A stretch of 64,000 nt of DNA from CBDFGE01 sp965247055. GTDB lineage: Bacteria; Chloroflexota; Dehalococcoidia; Lucifugimonadales; JAGWBF01. Made by a program: the position numbers and the translations under genes. A model generated the notes under the pieces. It was not told the DNA's origin. It was given only the letters and a program-made list of their open reading frames with translations, and did not search any database. The stretch is from positions 186,001-250,000 of the forward strand of contig CBDFGE010000004.1 of the NCBI GenBank assembly GCA_965247055.1. The letters are read 5' to 3'. This document shows, piece by piece, positions 34,562 through 42,899 of this stretch. Numbering within the stretch: position 1 is the first letter of the stretch; the number at the start of each line of letters is the position of its first letter.

Positions 34562-36106
34562 CTATGAGATGGGAAAAAGCTTCCCGGTAAGGATCGGGAC
34601 CACTCCCAGGATTACTCCCGAGGTCACGCACATGATGCTGAAGAATGAGGCGAGCTTCAGGTGGTGCCCGCCGGCGGCGAATTTGGGAGCAAGGGTGTTG
34701 GCGAAGGTGAGTATGATCACCACCAGCACGATCATGTAGGAGGTAAGGGTTAGGTCCTGAGTTGCGAAGATGTCCAGCCCCCCGGCCAGGTCCCCGCCCT
34801 GGGGCAGCTGGATCCCCGGCGGCAGCTGAAGGTTCTCGGGCACCTCGAGTGTGCCCACTGCTTTCCCGCCCACCTCGGCGGAGGCCAGCGCCAGCCTTGA
34901 GTTGAAGCTGGTGATAATTTCTAGAATGAAGACCAGTATGAATACCATCGTGGCGTGCATGGGCACGGCAAGGAAGGAGAATGTGGAGGCGGTGAGCTTC
35001 CGCTTGGCGCGCAGCTGGGTTACACGGGAGGCGTAGTCCGAGCAGATCTGCCCGACCAGGTCTGGCCGGCCGCCCAACTCCGACCCGTCCACCAGCATGT
35101 GGGTGGTGCGGTTGGCCAGCTCACTCCCCGTCTCCTGCCTGAACTTCTCCCAGCAGCTGTGGGTGGGCAGATTGGCGTTGAGGCGGGTCCGCAGGTTAAT
35201 GATGTGAGGTTCCAGGGAGCCCATGGACCTTACGTCGATCCTTCTCAGGCCCTCCGTGAGGGTCACCCCTGTGGACCCCGCGACGTTGCCGACACTTCTC
35301 AGGAAGGTGGGGAACTCCGAGTCCAGCGTGGCCACATTGGCGTCGTCCTTCCAGGCCATGTAGCCCGAGGGGACCAGGGAGAGTCCCAGAAGCAGGAAAA
35401 AGACTGCGAAGCCGGCCTGGAGGCCGAACTGGAATCCCAGTGCGATGCCCAGCATCGCCCCGAAGGGCGCCAGCAGCAACAGGGTCCTGGCAAGACGCCG
35501 CTCTCTGGTAACGCCCTCGGGCATGTCGTAGGTGATCTGCTCCACCGGGGACACCTTATATATGACGTACACTCCGGTGGAGGTGATGAAAAACAGGGTA
35601 AAGGCCATGAGCACGATGAAGTTCTGACCGATGGAGCCCATCATGGCGGATACCAGGGACACCACCATGATCAGTGTCACCGAGACCAGGATAGCCGCGT
35701 AGGCGTCTGTCCACTTCCTGAGGTTCCTCCACGCTGCGGTCGTACTCGTTGCCGTACTGCTCAGCCTGGACCTTGGCCTCTCCCTCTCCGATTCCCCGGA
35801 AGAGATGGAGGCGGCGAAACGCAGCAGGAGGCTCTTGACGTTGGTGGCACGGGCCTTTTCCGATACCAACTGGAATGCCTGGGTGTACTCGAGGCCCATG
35901 CGCTTGGCCAGCAGGTAGATGTACTCGAAAAAGACGGCTGTCTTGAAACGCTGGCGGCCGGAGTGTTCCAGGACCTGATCCCTGGGCAGGCCCCCCATGG
36001 ACAACACCGACATATAGGTGAGGTTGGAAAGGAGGTCGAAGCCTACTACGACGTTATCGGAAGAGACCTTCTCTATACGCTTGGGAGAGGACGTTATGGA
36101 GCTCAT
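34562..36106 (-). CDS. FlaJ/ArlJ-like (T2SSF) membrane platform protein, with a locally shifted frame
   Basis: A 514-residue integral membrane protein of the type II secretion F family. T2SSF-like cytoplasmic segments are seen at residues 30-130 and 245-340, with membrane helices around 140-190, 210-260, 380-410 and 460-510; size and layout fit archaellum FlaJ/ArlJ rather than PilC. It anchors the filament and is driven by the adjacent FlaI ATPase, whose gene overlaps its start by 53 bases. Oddity: between about 35782 and 35730 the assembled frame reads Ser/Thr-rich nonsense, while the next frame reads AKVQAEQYGNEYDRSVE, the expected family sequence; two compensating one-base indels would explain it. 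Confidence 0.8.
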   Translation of the reverse strand: MSSITSSPKRIEKVSSDNVVVGFDLLSNLTYMSVLSMGGLPRDQVLEHSGRQRFKTAVFFEYIYLLAKRMGLEYTQAFQLVSEKARATNVKSLLLRFAASISSGESERERPRSRLSSTATSTTAAWRNLRKWTDAYAAILVSVTLIMVVSLVSAMMGSIGQNFIVLMAFTLFFITSTGVYVIYKVSPVEQITYDMPEGVTRERRLARTLLLLAPFGAMLGIALGFQFGLQAGFAVFFLLLGLSLVPSGYMAWKDDANVATLDSEFPTFLRSVGNVAGSTGVTLTEGLRRIDVRSMGSLEPHIINLRTRLNANLPTHSCWEKFRQETGSELANRTTHMLVDGSELGGRPDLVGQICSDYASRVTQLRAKRKLTASTFSFLAVPMHATMVFILVFILEIITSFNSRLALASAEVGGKAVGTLEVPENLQLPPGIQLPQGGDLAGGLDIFATQDLTLTSYMIVLVVIILTFANTLAPKFAAGGHHLKLASFFSIMCVTSGVILGVVPILTGKLFPIS

Positions 36107-37895
36107 AGAAGTTGGTCAGGTCCCTTTCGTGGAGCTTCTTCAGGATGTCGGTCCGTTCGTCGATGACTTCGTAAATCTTCCGGCTCTCGTGGGGCGGTGT
36201 GCCCCGCTTCAAGGATACCACGTGTTCCAGCAGGCTGGTGTTCATGTAGGCGGGAAACTCGAAGGTATCGGTGGCGGCATCCCACCGGAACACCTCTATG
36301 AACCCGAAGGAGTTGGATTCGGGGTCGTATTCGACGATCTTGTTTATGCTGAGCACTCGCCTGGCAGGGCGGCCGTCGGGCAGCCGGACCGCGCTCATGA
36401 TGATGACCATGTTCAGGTTGTCTATGTAGGTCTTGGGGATGTTGATAGGGTTGCCCGTTAGCCGCTGAATGAGCTTTTCCACGGAGGCGGCGTGGCCGGT
36501 CTGCATGGCCTGGAAGGCGACGGCGCCTTCTTCGCCCCGAATCTCGCCGATTATGATCTCGTTGGGCCGCTGTCGAAGGGCCGCCCTGAGGAGGTCAAAC
36601 ATGGTAACCGAGGCGCCGCCGCTGGCGCTCCCCCGGACCACTTCCCTGGTCCAGTTGGGGTGAGGGACCTGGAGCTCGGGCGTATCCTCGATGCTGACTA
36701 TCTTGGCGTTGGGGTTGATGAAGGTGGTGATGGCGTTGAGCAGCGTCGTCTTGCCCGAGGCGGTCTCTCCGGAAACAAAGGTGTTCATCCCCTCGCCCAG
36801 CATAAGGGAGATGTAGGCAGCCATCTGGTAGGTGAGGGTGCCCCCGTCGATCAGGTCCAGGATGCTCATGGGTATCGCGCTGAACTTCCGTATGGTGAAG
36901 TTGCTCCCCCTCTTGGACACGTCGCCCCCGTAGACTATGTTCACCCGGGAGCCGTCTGGGAGGACGGCGTCGACTATGGGGTCTCGCACCGTCACCGGCC
37001 GGCTTATCTTCTCCGAGAGGGAGATGACAAACTTGTCCAGTTCTTCGGTAGTCTCGAAGGTGACGCCGGCCTTCAGGCCTCCGAAGATCTTGTGCTCCAC
37101 GAAAAGCGACCCCACCCCGCTGCAGCTGATGTCCTCTATATAAGGGTCGGAGATGAGGGGTTCTAGATACCCCAGGCCCTGCTTGTCTCGCACCATCAGG
37201 TATTTAAGTCCCTGGAGCTCTTTACCCGTTACCTGGACGGTGCTTCCCTGCCGGCGTCCTGTCTTGGTCGTACAGATCTGGTCCAGGCATTGCAGCAATA
37301 CCAGGGTGCGTCCCTCAGCATCAGTTGCTTTCTTCAGCTCGTCAACGTAGTTTATTAGGTGTTTGTCAACCTCCACCATCAGCTTGGGGAGGGCGGCGTT
37401 CATGGACGGCTCCACGGGTATGTAAAAGTCCCGGCTGTCGGTCACGTCGGGGCGCAGGTGAACGAACACGCCCTTACCCACGGGGTAGATGAGGTTCCGG
37501 TACTTGATGTCCCGCATGCCGCGGCTGAGCCGGGGCTGGTAATCGGGCACGCCGATATCGTCGATGGGCAGGCCCCGTAGGTACTCCCACAGGTGGTCCT
37601 GGGCCCGGGACTGCTCCTTGAGCGCCTCGGGTAGCTCCTTGAACAAGGGAGAGTTGAAGTCCGTCTTTCCGTTGCCGGAGGACCGGACTGGGGTGGGTTG
37701 TCCATCTTCCGACTTGCGGGGCGCTACCTTGAATCTGAAGGACGCTATCTTGGACATGGTGGTGCTGGAGGATTTGTCTCCGTTGCTACCGCCGTCCGCC
37801 CTAGGCTCGCGACCGTTCTCGTCGTCGGCGCCGTCCTCGTCCCGCGCCCGCGCCTTTTTGAACTGGGACACAAACCGCCGTGCACCTAACTTCAT
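36054..37895 (-). CDS. FlaI/ArlI-like type II/IV secretion ATPase
   Basis: A 613-residue hexameric motor ATPase. After an acidic, disordered N-terminus (about residues 1-80) come the N-domain (SRGMRDIKYRNLIYPVGKG) and the RecA-like core with Walker A GETASGKTT at 376-384, the Asp box (KIVSIEDTPELQVPHPNW), Walker B (IIIGEIRGEEG) and His box (FQAMQTGHAASV). The lengthy N-domain and the VDAVLPDGSRVNI region resemble archaeal FlaI/ArlI and CpaF-like enzymes. It powers assembly, or in archaella also rotation, of a surface filament. It sits between the FlaH-like gene (now separated by an IS) and the FlaJ-like gene, the archaellum order H-I-J. Confidence 0.88.
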   Translation of the reverse strand: MKLGARRFVSQFKKARARDEDGADDENGREPRADGGSNGDKSSSTTMSKIASFRFKVAPRKSEDGQPTPVRSSGNGKTDFNSPLFKELPEALKEQSRAQDHLWEYLRGLPIDDIGVPDYQPRLSRGMRDIKYRNLIYPVGKGVFVHLRPDVTDSRDFYIPVEPSMNAALPKLMVEVDKHLINYVDELKKATDAEGRTLVLLQCLDQICTTKTGRRQGSTVQVTGKELQGLKYLMVRDKQGLGYLEPLISDPYIEDISCSGVGSLFVEHKIFGGLKAGVTFETTEELDKFVISLSEKISRPVTVRDPIVDAVLPDGSRVNIVYGGDVSKRGSNFTIRKFSAIPMSILDLIDGGTLTYQMAAYISLMLGEGMNTFVSGETASGKTTLLNAITTFINPNAKIVSIEDTPELQVPHPNWTREVVRGSASGGASVTMFDLLRAALRQRPNEIIIGEIRGEEGAVAFQAMQTGHAASVEKLIQRLTGNPINIPKTYIDNLNMVIIMSAVRLPDGRPARRVLSINKIVEYDPESNSFGFIEVFRWDAATDTFEFPAYMNTSLLEHVVSLKRGTPPHESRKIYEVIDERTDILKKLHERDLTNFYELHNVLSQAYREGLFR

Positions 37896-37975
37896 GTTCT
37901 ACCCCTTAGCGCCAGGGACCGCCGCGACGGGAGGGCGCGCCCGTCGCGGTCCAGCTCGGAGATGGGCATCCCTAG

Positions 37976-39276
37976 CAGGATGCTGAAAAACCTGTACCTG
38001 ACGGGGTCGTTGTGTAGGTGGTATAGTCCGGGGTAGATAAACTTGGGGAGGGAGCGGGATGCGAGGAGATGTGGAAAGGCAGACCATGATTCTAAGTGCG
38101 GGGACTCCGGACCAGCTGATACCCGAAGACCACCCCATCCGGCTAATCAAACCCATGGTCGACCGGGCCTTGGCTGAGCTGTCTCCCACCTTCAGCCGCA
38201 TGTACGCCAAGGTGGGACGCCCCTCCATTCCTCCCGAACACCTGCTAAAAGGATGCCTGCTGATGGGTCTCTACACCATCAGGAGCGAGCGCCAGTTCTG
38301 CGAGCGACTGCAATATGACCTGCTGTTCAAATGGTTTCTGGACCTGAACATCATGGACCCAGCCTTCGACTCCTCCACCTTTTCCAAGAACAAGACTCGG
38401 CTATTGGACCATGAGGTGTCTGGACAATTCTTCCAAGAGGTGTTGGCCGAAGCTCAGCGCCGGAATCTGCTGTCCGATGAGCACTTCACCGTGGATGGGA
38501 CCTTGCTGGAATCTTGGGCGTCATTGAAGAGCTTCCGACCCAAAGATGGTAGAGGGCCCAGGGGAGGAGGACGCGACCCCGAGGTGGACTTTCGCGGGGA
38601 AGAAAGGAAGAACGACAGCCATGCCTCCACCACGGACCCAGAGGCTCGACTGGCGCGTAAGGGCCCTGGGAAGGAGGCCAAGCTGTGCTTTGCCGGACAC
38701 GTGCTAATGGAGAACCGTAATGGCTTGGCGGTGGGGGTGTTGGTCACTGAGGCCAACGGACGGGCGGAGCGGCAGGCCGCAGTGGAACTGCTTTCCCGTT
38801 TACGAGGAGTAGGCCGGATAACGTTGGGTGGAGACAAGAACTACGACGCCAGAGCCTTCGTTGCTAGATGTGGGGAGATGAAAGTCACGCCCCACGTGGC
38901 CCAAAATACCAAAGGCCGGTCCAGCGCCATCGATGGCAGGACAACCCGTCACCCGGGGTATGCCATCAGCCAGCGGGTGAGGAAGCGGGTGGAGGAGATC
39001 TTCGGCTGGACCAAGACGGTGGGCGGCGGGCGCAAGTTGCGTTACATCGGGGTAGCCCGCAACCAGATGTGGGCGGACCTGACGGTGGCTGCCTACAACC
39101 TGGTCCGGATGGCCAAATTGGCTTTAAACCCGGGCTGAAGGTGGGACAAAGGCCTGATCCGGGGGTGGAGTGGCCTCCCCCGGTGGCTGAGACCTCTCCT
39201 CTATAGGGTGCATCCCTCCAAAACAACGGGAGTTAACGGTCTTTAGCCCACCTGCCGGCCTTATTTCAGCACCCTG
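37976..39276 (+). mobile_element. IS5-like insertion sequence, copy 1
   Basis: A 1301-base element with inverted ends (CAGGATGCTGAAAAA on the left, complement CAGGGTGCTGAAATAA on the right), flanked by a CTAG duplication at 37972-37975 and 39277-39280. CTAG fits the YTAR target of IS5-type elements. TATAGT at 38022-38027 may promote the transposase. It lies between the FlaH-like and FlaI-like genes, oriented against them, so it may block read-through. Copy 2 is at 58594-59894; I saw no difference between them. Confidence 0.9.
38059..39138 (+). CDS. IS5/IS1182-type transposase (DUF772 plus DDE), copy 1
   Basis: A 359-residue transposase. The N-terminal DUF772 region is SIPPEHLLKGCLLMGLYTIR with QFCERLQYDLLFKWFLDL; the DDE core has Asp in HFTVDGTLLESWAS, Asp in TLGGDKNYDARAF and Glu in KRVEEIFGWTKTVGG. 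ATG at 38059 has GGGAGG upstream. The translated product is identical to that of copy 2 at 58677-59756, so movement is recent. It appears intact. Confidence 0.93.
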   Translation: MRGDVERQTMILSAGTPDQLIPEDHPIRLIKPMVDRALAELSPTFSRMYAKVGRPSIPPEHLLKGCLLMGLYTIRSERQFCERLQYDLLFKWFLDLNIMDPAFDSSTFSKNKTRLLDHEVSGQFFQEVLAEAQRRNLLSDEHFTVDGTLLESWASLKSFRPKDGRGPRGGGRDPEVDFRGEERKNDSHASTTDPEARLARKGPGKEAKLCFAGHVLMENRNGLAVGVLVTEANGRAERQAAVELLSRLRGVGRITLGGDKNYDARAFVARCGEMKVTPHVAQNTKGRSSAIDGRTTRHPGYAISQRVRKRVEEIFGWTKTVGGGRKLRYIGVARNQMWADLTVAAYNLVRMAKLALNPG

Positions 39277-39996
39277 CTAGGCTCTAGCCCTGGAGATCGG
39301 CACGATCCTGATGCCCAACCCCGGCTCCACCTCGAAACCAGATATATTGCCTGTGACCATCTCCGCTCCCCGTATTTTGGCTACCGCAAGGGTTTTCACC
39401 ATCTGGGAGCCCGACCTCTGCACCTGGAGCTTCAGATAGGCGTCACACACCGACCTGACCCTCGTCAGAATGTTCTCGTCGAAGGCATAGGAGTGCACCG
39501 TACAGATTATCACCTTCCCCTGGTCACAGAAGGCCTTGCACCTTCGGAAGAAGTCCTGGATCTGGTCGCCTCCAGCGTGGGAAACGAAGGTGGTGAGGGA
39601 GTCTACGATTACGACCCGGCACTTCTGCTGTGCCTCAATGTGCCTGGTCAGCTCTTGAAAGAGAATTCCGGGCTCTATGGAGTCCGGAGGAATTGTGACC
39701 GGATATATCTGGAGATGGTCCAAAAGAAAGTAGTCCTTTACGTCGAGTCCCAGGCTGTCCATCTGCCTTAAGAAGCTCTGGACGGTCTGCTCGGTGACGT
39801 AGATCGCCACGTCTTCCCCGGATTTAAGGGCGCCGGACAGAAGTTGCTGTGCCCAGGTGCTCTTCCCCGATGCCGCTTCTCCTTCGATCAGCATCAGGGT
39901 GCGGTAGGGTATACCGCCCCCGATGCGCCTGTCGATCTCCTGGGTCTGCGTGGATATTACCGTGTTCTGCTGTGCCAGGCCTACGGCGCTTGTCAT
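39277..39996 (-). CDS. FlaH/ArlH-like KaiC-family ATPase
   Basis: A 239-residue RecA/KaiC-fold protein. Walker A is GEAASGKST at residues 39-47, Walker B is CRVVIVDSLTTF, and the last residues LGIRIVPISRARA match the typical FlaH/ArlH C-terminus. In archaea ArlH binds ATP and regulates ArlI at the motor. Lacking the second KaiC repeat, it is the single-domain FlaH type. Its stop TAG lies inside the CTAG target duplication of the IS5-like element, so the gene is intact although the element separates it from flaI. It is divergent from the DUF1800 gene. Confidence 0.85.
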   Translation of the reverse strand: MTSAVGLAQQNTVISTQTQEIDRRIGGGIPYRTLMLIEGEAASGKSTWAQQLLSGALKSGEDVAIYVTEQTVQSFLRQMDSLGLDVKDYFLLDHLQIYPVTIPPDSIEPGILFQELTRHIEAQQKCRVVIVDSLTTFVSHAGGDQIQDFFRRCKAFCDQGKVIICTVHSYAFDENILTRVRSVCDAYLKLQVQRSGSQMVKTLAVAKIRGAEMVTGNISGFEVEPGLGIRIVPISRARA

Positions 39997-40070
39997 GTTC
40001 TATACCCCGGAAGGCAACGAGTTACCACCTTCGTCAGCCCATTCGCAAAAGCTATCTGCTATCGTTCGTT

Positions 40071-40099
40071 ATTATACATCATCATGGGCGAGTTTGCAC
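40071..40099 (-). promoter_or_regulatory. Possible promoter of the flaH-flaI-flaJ group
   Basis: TATAAT on the minus strand at 40076-40071, with only GTGCAA at the -35 position (40099-40094, 17-base spacer). It lies about 70 bases upstream of the FlaH-like ATG. The perfect -10 and the location support it; the -35 is poor. Confidence 0.45.
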
Positions 40100-40147
40100 G
40101 GATACGGGCACACTAGCGCTCCACGGCGGCTCTAGCTCCGGGCGTTG

Positions 40148-40176
40148 TTGACTTGTTACAGTGGTTCCTTTAGAAT
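40148..40176 (+). promoter_or_regulatory. Promoter of the DUF1800 gene
   Basis: TTGACT (40148-40153), 17-base spacer, TAGAAT (40171-40176); start near 40183 and a leader of about 135 bases before ATG at 40318. Confidence 0.6.
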
Positions 40177-40317
40177 ACACCATTGGCGCCACAGAAACCG
40201 CGTTGCTCGCTGTATCCCGTCCCTGTGCTTACCTTAGATATCGGGTGCCGTATACGGCTCGGCGTGCTACGAAGGCGTTTGGGGCGGTGCTACTCCAGGA
40301 AGGGAAGGGGAGAGGCG

Positions 40318-41733
40318 ATGGCGTATCGAGAAGATATTGCCCTGATGGCCCACCTGATGCGGCGTGCCGGGTTTGGAGCGTCGCGCGCCGAGCTGGACGC
40401 TCGGGTCGCCAGGGGGTACGAGGCGACGGTGGAGGAGCTGCTGGAACCTGATAGCCACGGCATTCCTGAAAACGATGAGGACCTTCTCTTTCGGCACGCA
40501 TCGGGGACGATGCTTCCCGGAGGCGTCCCCCTCCCGGGGCAGGCGAACTACATCTGGCAGATGATCAACACCAGGCGTCCCCTGGAAGAGAAGATGGCCC
40601 TGTTCTGGCACCACGTGTTCGCCACCGGCAACTCCAAGGTAGACAATTGCGACCAACTCCTTGCCCAGATAAACATGTTCCGGCGCCGCGGAATGGGCAG
40701 CTACCGGGAGCTCCTGGTGGAGCTGGCCAAAAATCCTGCCATGATCTTCTGGCTGGACAACAACCAGAACCATAAGGACCAGCCCAACGAGAACTGGGGC
40801 CGAGAGCTGCTCGAACTGTTCTCCATGGGCGTTGGCAACTACACCGAGCAGGACGTTTTCGAGTGCTCCAGGGCCTTCACCGGTTGGACCATCGCCCCCA
40901 AGATACCTCGCCTCCCTCTGGGACGCTTCTCCTGGGAGTTCGAGTACAGGCCCGAGGACCACGACGATACGGCGAAGGTGTTCCTGGGGCACCGGGGCCG
41001 CTTCGACGGGGAGGACGTCATAGACATCATCGCCCGGCAACCGGCCACGGCGCGGTTCATCGCCTGGCACCTGTACAACTTCTTTGTTGCCGATGAGCCG
41101 CAGGTGCCGGCGTGGCAGCACACCCCGCCCCGCGACCCCGCCGCCGTCAACATAATAGCGGACGTCTTTATCACCTCCGGCTACGACATGCGTTCCATCC
41201 TCCGGGTGCTGTTCTACTCGGAGTTCTTCAAGGAAGCCCGTTACGCCAAGGTGAAGAGCCCGTCCGAGGTCGTAGTGGGGACCATGAACCTGGTGGGAGA
41301 CTTCAAGGGTATACCCAAGCCGGGTCTCTACGACATCGGCGCGGAGCCGACCAATATGGGTCAGGCCCTGCTGGACCCCCCCAGCGTGGAGGGGTGGCAC
41401 ACCGGGTCCGAGTGGGTAGACAGCGGTGCCCTGGTGAGGCGGATAAATTTTGTGGGCGACAAGCTGGGGGACCTGAGCCTGCCCGGTGTCCAGGACATTG
41501 TCGACCGGGTCCGCGCTCGCGGTCCCATCTCCCCCGATCAGCTGGTGGATGACTGCCTCGACCTTATTGGGCCTGTCGAGGTCGGGGAGGGGACACGTCG
41601 AGAGCTCTTGGGTCACGCAGAGGCTGGGGGCGAGGTGCGATGGGATTCGGAGGAAGCGCCCGGCGCGTCGGCCCGGAGGGTCGCGGAGATGCTACAGCTG
41701 ATAGCCTGCACCCGGGAGTTCCAGTTCGGCTAG
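40318..41733 (+). CDS. DUF1800-family protein
   Basis: A 471-residue DUF1800 protein, recognised by HLMRRAGFGASRAELDA at the N-terminus, then MALFWHHVFATGNSKV, NENWGRELLELFSMGVGNYT, FTGWTI and the C-terminal PPSVEGWHTGSEWVDSGALV. DUF1800 proteins usually occur with a DUF1501 partner; here none follows and an NHL-repeat gene takes that place 65 bases on. No signal peptide is obvious. Function unknown. ATG at 40318 has GGGGAGAGG upstream; an earlier in-frame ATG at 40183 would add 45 non-conserved residues and coincides with the predicted transcript start. Confidence 0.88.
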   Translation: MAYREDIALMAHLMRRAGFGASRAELDARVARGYEATVEELLEPDSHGIPENDEDLLFRHASGTMLPGGVPLPGQANYIWQMINTRRPLEEKMALFWHHVFATGNSKVDNCDQLLAQINMFRRRGMGSYRELLVELAKNPAMIFWLDNNQNHKDQPNENWGRELLELFSMGVGNYTEQDVFECSRAFTGWTIAPKIPRLPLGRFSWEFEYRPEDHDDTAKVFLGHRGRFDGEDVIDIIARQPATARFIAWHLYNFFVADEPQVPAWQHTPPRDPAAVNIIADVFITSGYDMRSILRVLFYSEFFKEARYAKVKSPSEVVVGTMNLVGDFKGIPKPGLYDIGAEPTNMGQALLDPPSVEGWHTGSEWVDSGALVRRINFVGDKLGDLSLPGVQDIVDRVRARGPISPDQLVDDCLDLIGPVEVGEGTRRELLGHAEAGGEVRWDSEEAPGASARRVAEMLQLIACTREFQFG

Positions 41734-41798
41734 TCTGAAGTATCGGGCGCACGTGCCGGCGGAGATGGTTGCACAAGGCTCGAAGGGTAGGAGAAAAC

Positions 41799-42818
41799 AT
41801 GCTGGTACGCACTGTCTCGGGCAGGACCTACAGCTATAGCCACTGTCTTGGCCGCGGGGCCAACGGTGGGACCGGCTTCAGGTACGCGATGGACGTAGGT
41901 CTGGGGCCCGGTGGCGTCGCCTATGTTTTGAACCGGACCGCCGAGTACAACCCCTTTACAAGGGTGACGAAGTGTACGCTCGGGGACGGTGCCGGCCAGG
42001 AAGAGTTTCTCCTGGAATTCGGTAGCTACGGCTCGGAGGACGGCCAGTTCATGCAGGTCACCTGTCTCGCCCTTGACAGTGAAGAGAACGTGTATGTGGC
42101 CGATGAGTGGCTCAACAGGATCTCCGTGTTTGACAGGCAGGGCAGATTCTTGAACAAATGGGGCGTGGCGGGCCCGGGCGAAGGGGAGCTTAACCGGCCC
42201 TGGGGACTGGCCTTCGATAGGGACGAGAACTTGTGGGTGGTGGACAGTGGCAACGAGCGTGTCCAGGCGTTCAGCAGGGAGGGGAGGTTCTTGCGCTGTT
42301 GGGGCAGGGAGGGCAGCGGCGACGGTGAGTTCAATATGCCCTGGGGTATCACTGTGGACGGCGCGGGCGACGTCTATGTGGCCGACTGGCACAACGGCCG
42401 GGTGCAGAAGTTCGACCAGGAGGGGCGGTACCTGATGAGCTTCGGCGCTTCCGGCAGCGGCGACGGAGAGCTAAGGCGACCCAGCGGCGTGGCCGTGGAC
42501 GAACAGGGTGATGTCTACGTGGCAGACTGGGGCGCGAGCCAGGTCCATGCCTACCGGCCCGACGGCTCCTATATCACGACCTTCATTGGAGACGCCCAGC
42601 GTCTACCTGCCTGGGGGGAGATGTCCATCGCCGCCAATCCGGACATGGGAAGGGCCCGGATGAGGGTCAAAAGCCTGGAGCCTGAATGGCGTCTGTTGTG
42701 CCCGACGGCGGTGAAGGTCGACGATCGCCGGAGGATTGTCGTCGTTGACCAGCAACGTAGCCGCCTCCAGATCTACGTGAAAGAAAAGGACTACGTCGAG
42801 CCCCAGTTCAACCTGTAG
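41799..42818 (+). CDS. NHL-repeat beta-propeller protein, paralogue of the one at 697
   Basis: A 339-residue protein with NHL repeats such as GDVYVADWHNGRVQKFDQEG and NLWVVDSGNERVQAFSREGR, about six blades. It matches the 697-1698 protein end to end, including the C-terminal YVKEKDYVEPQFNL. It is placed 65 bases after the DUF1800 gene and is probably in its operon. TAGGAG five bases before ATG fixes the start at 41799. No catalytic residues are expected in this fold; a binding role is the safest description. Confidence 0.86.
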   Translation: MLVRTVSGRTYSYSHCLGRGANGGTGFRYAMDVGLGPGGVAYVLNRTAEYNPFTRVTKCTLGDGAGQEEFLLEFGSYGSEDGQFMQVTCLALDSEENVYVADEWLNRISVFDRQGRFLNKWGVAGPGEGELNRPWGLAFDRDENLWVVDSGNERVQAFSREGRFLRCWGREGSGDGEFNMPWGITVDGAGDVYVADWHNGRVQKFDQEGRYLMSFGASGSGDGELRRPSGVAVDEQGDVYVADWGASQVHAYRPDGSYITTFIGDAQRLPAWGEMSIAANPDMGRARMRVKSLEPEWRLLCPTAVKVDDRRRIVVVDQQRSRLQIYVKEKDYVEPQFNL

Positions 42819-42899
42819 GACCAGCTCACCTAGCTGGAGTCTCTCCCGCGGGGGACAGGCGACATCTTCTCTCCGCCCGAAGTGTAACATGGAGGGGTC

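Noticed and set aside
34955..36166. 403-codon plus-strand frame opposite the FlaJ-like gene
   Set aside because: Antisense shadow; the opposite strand has clear membrane helices and family motifs.
40267..41616. 449-codon minus-strand frame opposite the DUF1800 gene
   Set aside because: Antisense shadow with no recognisable motif or ribosome-binding site.
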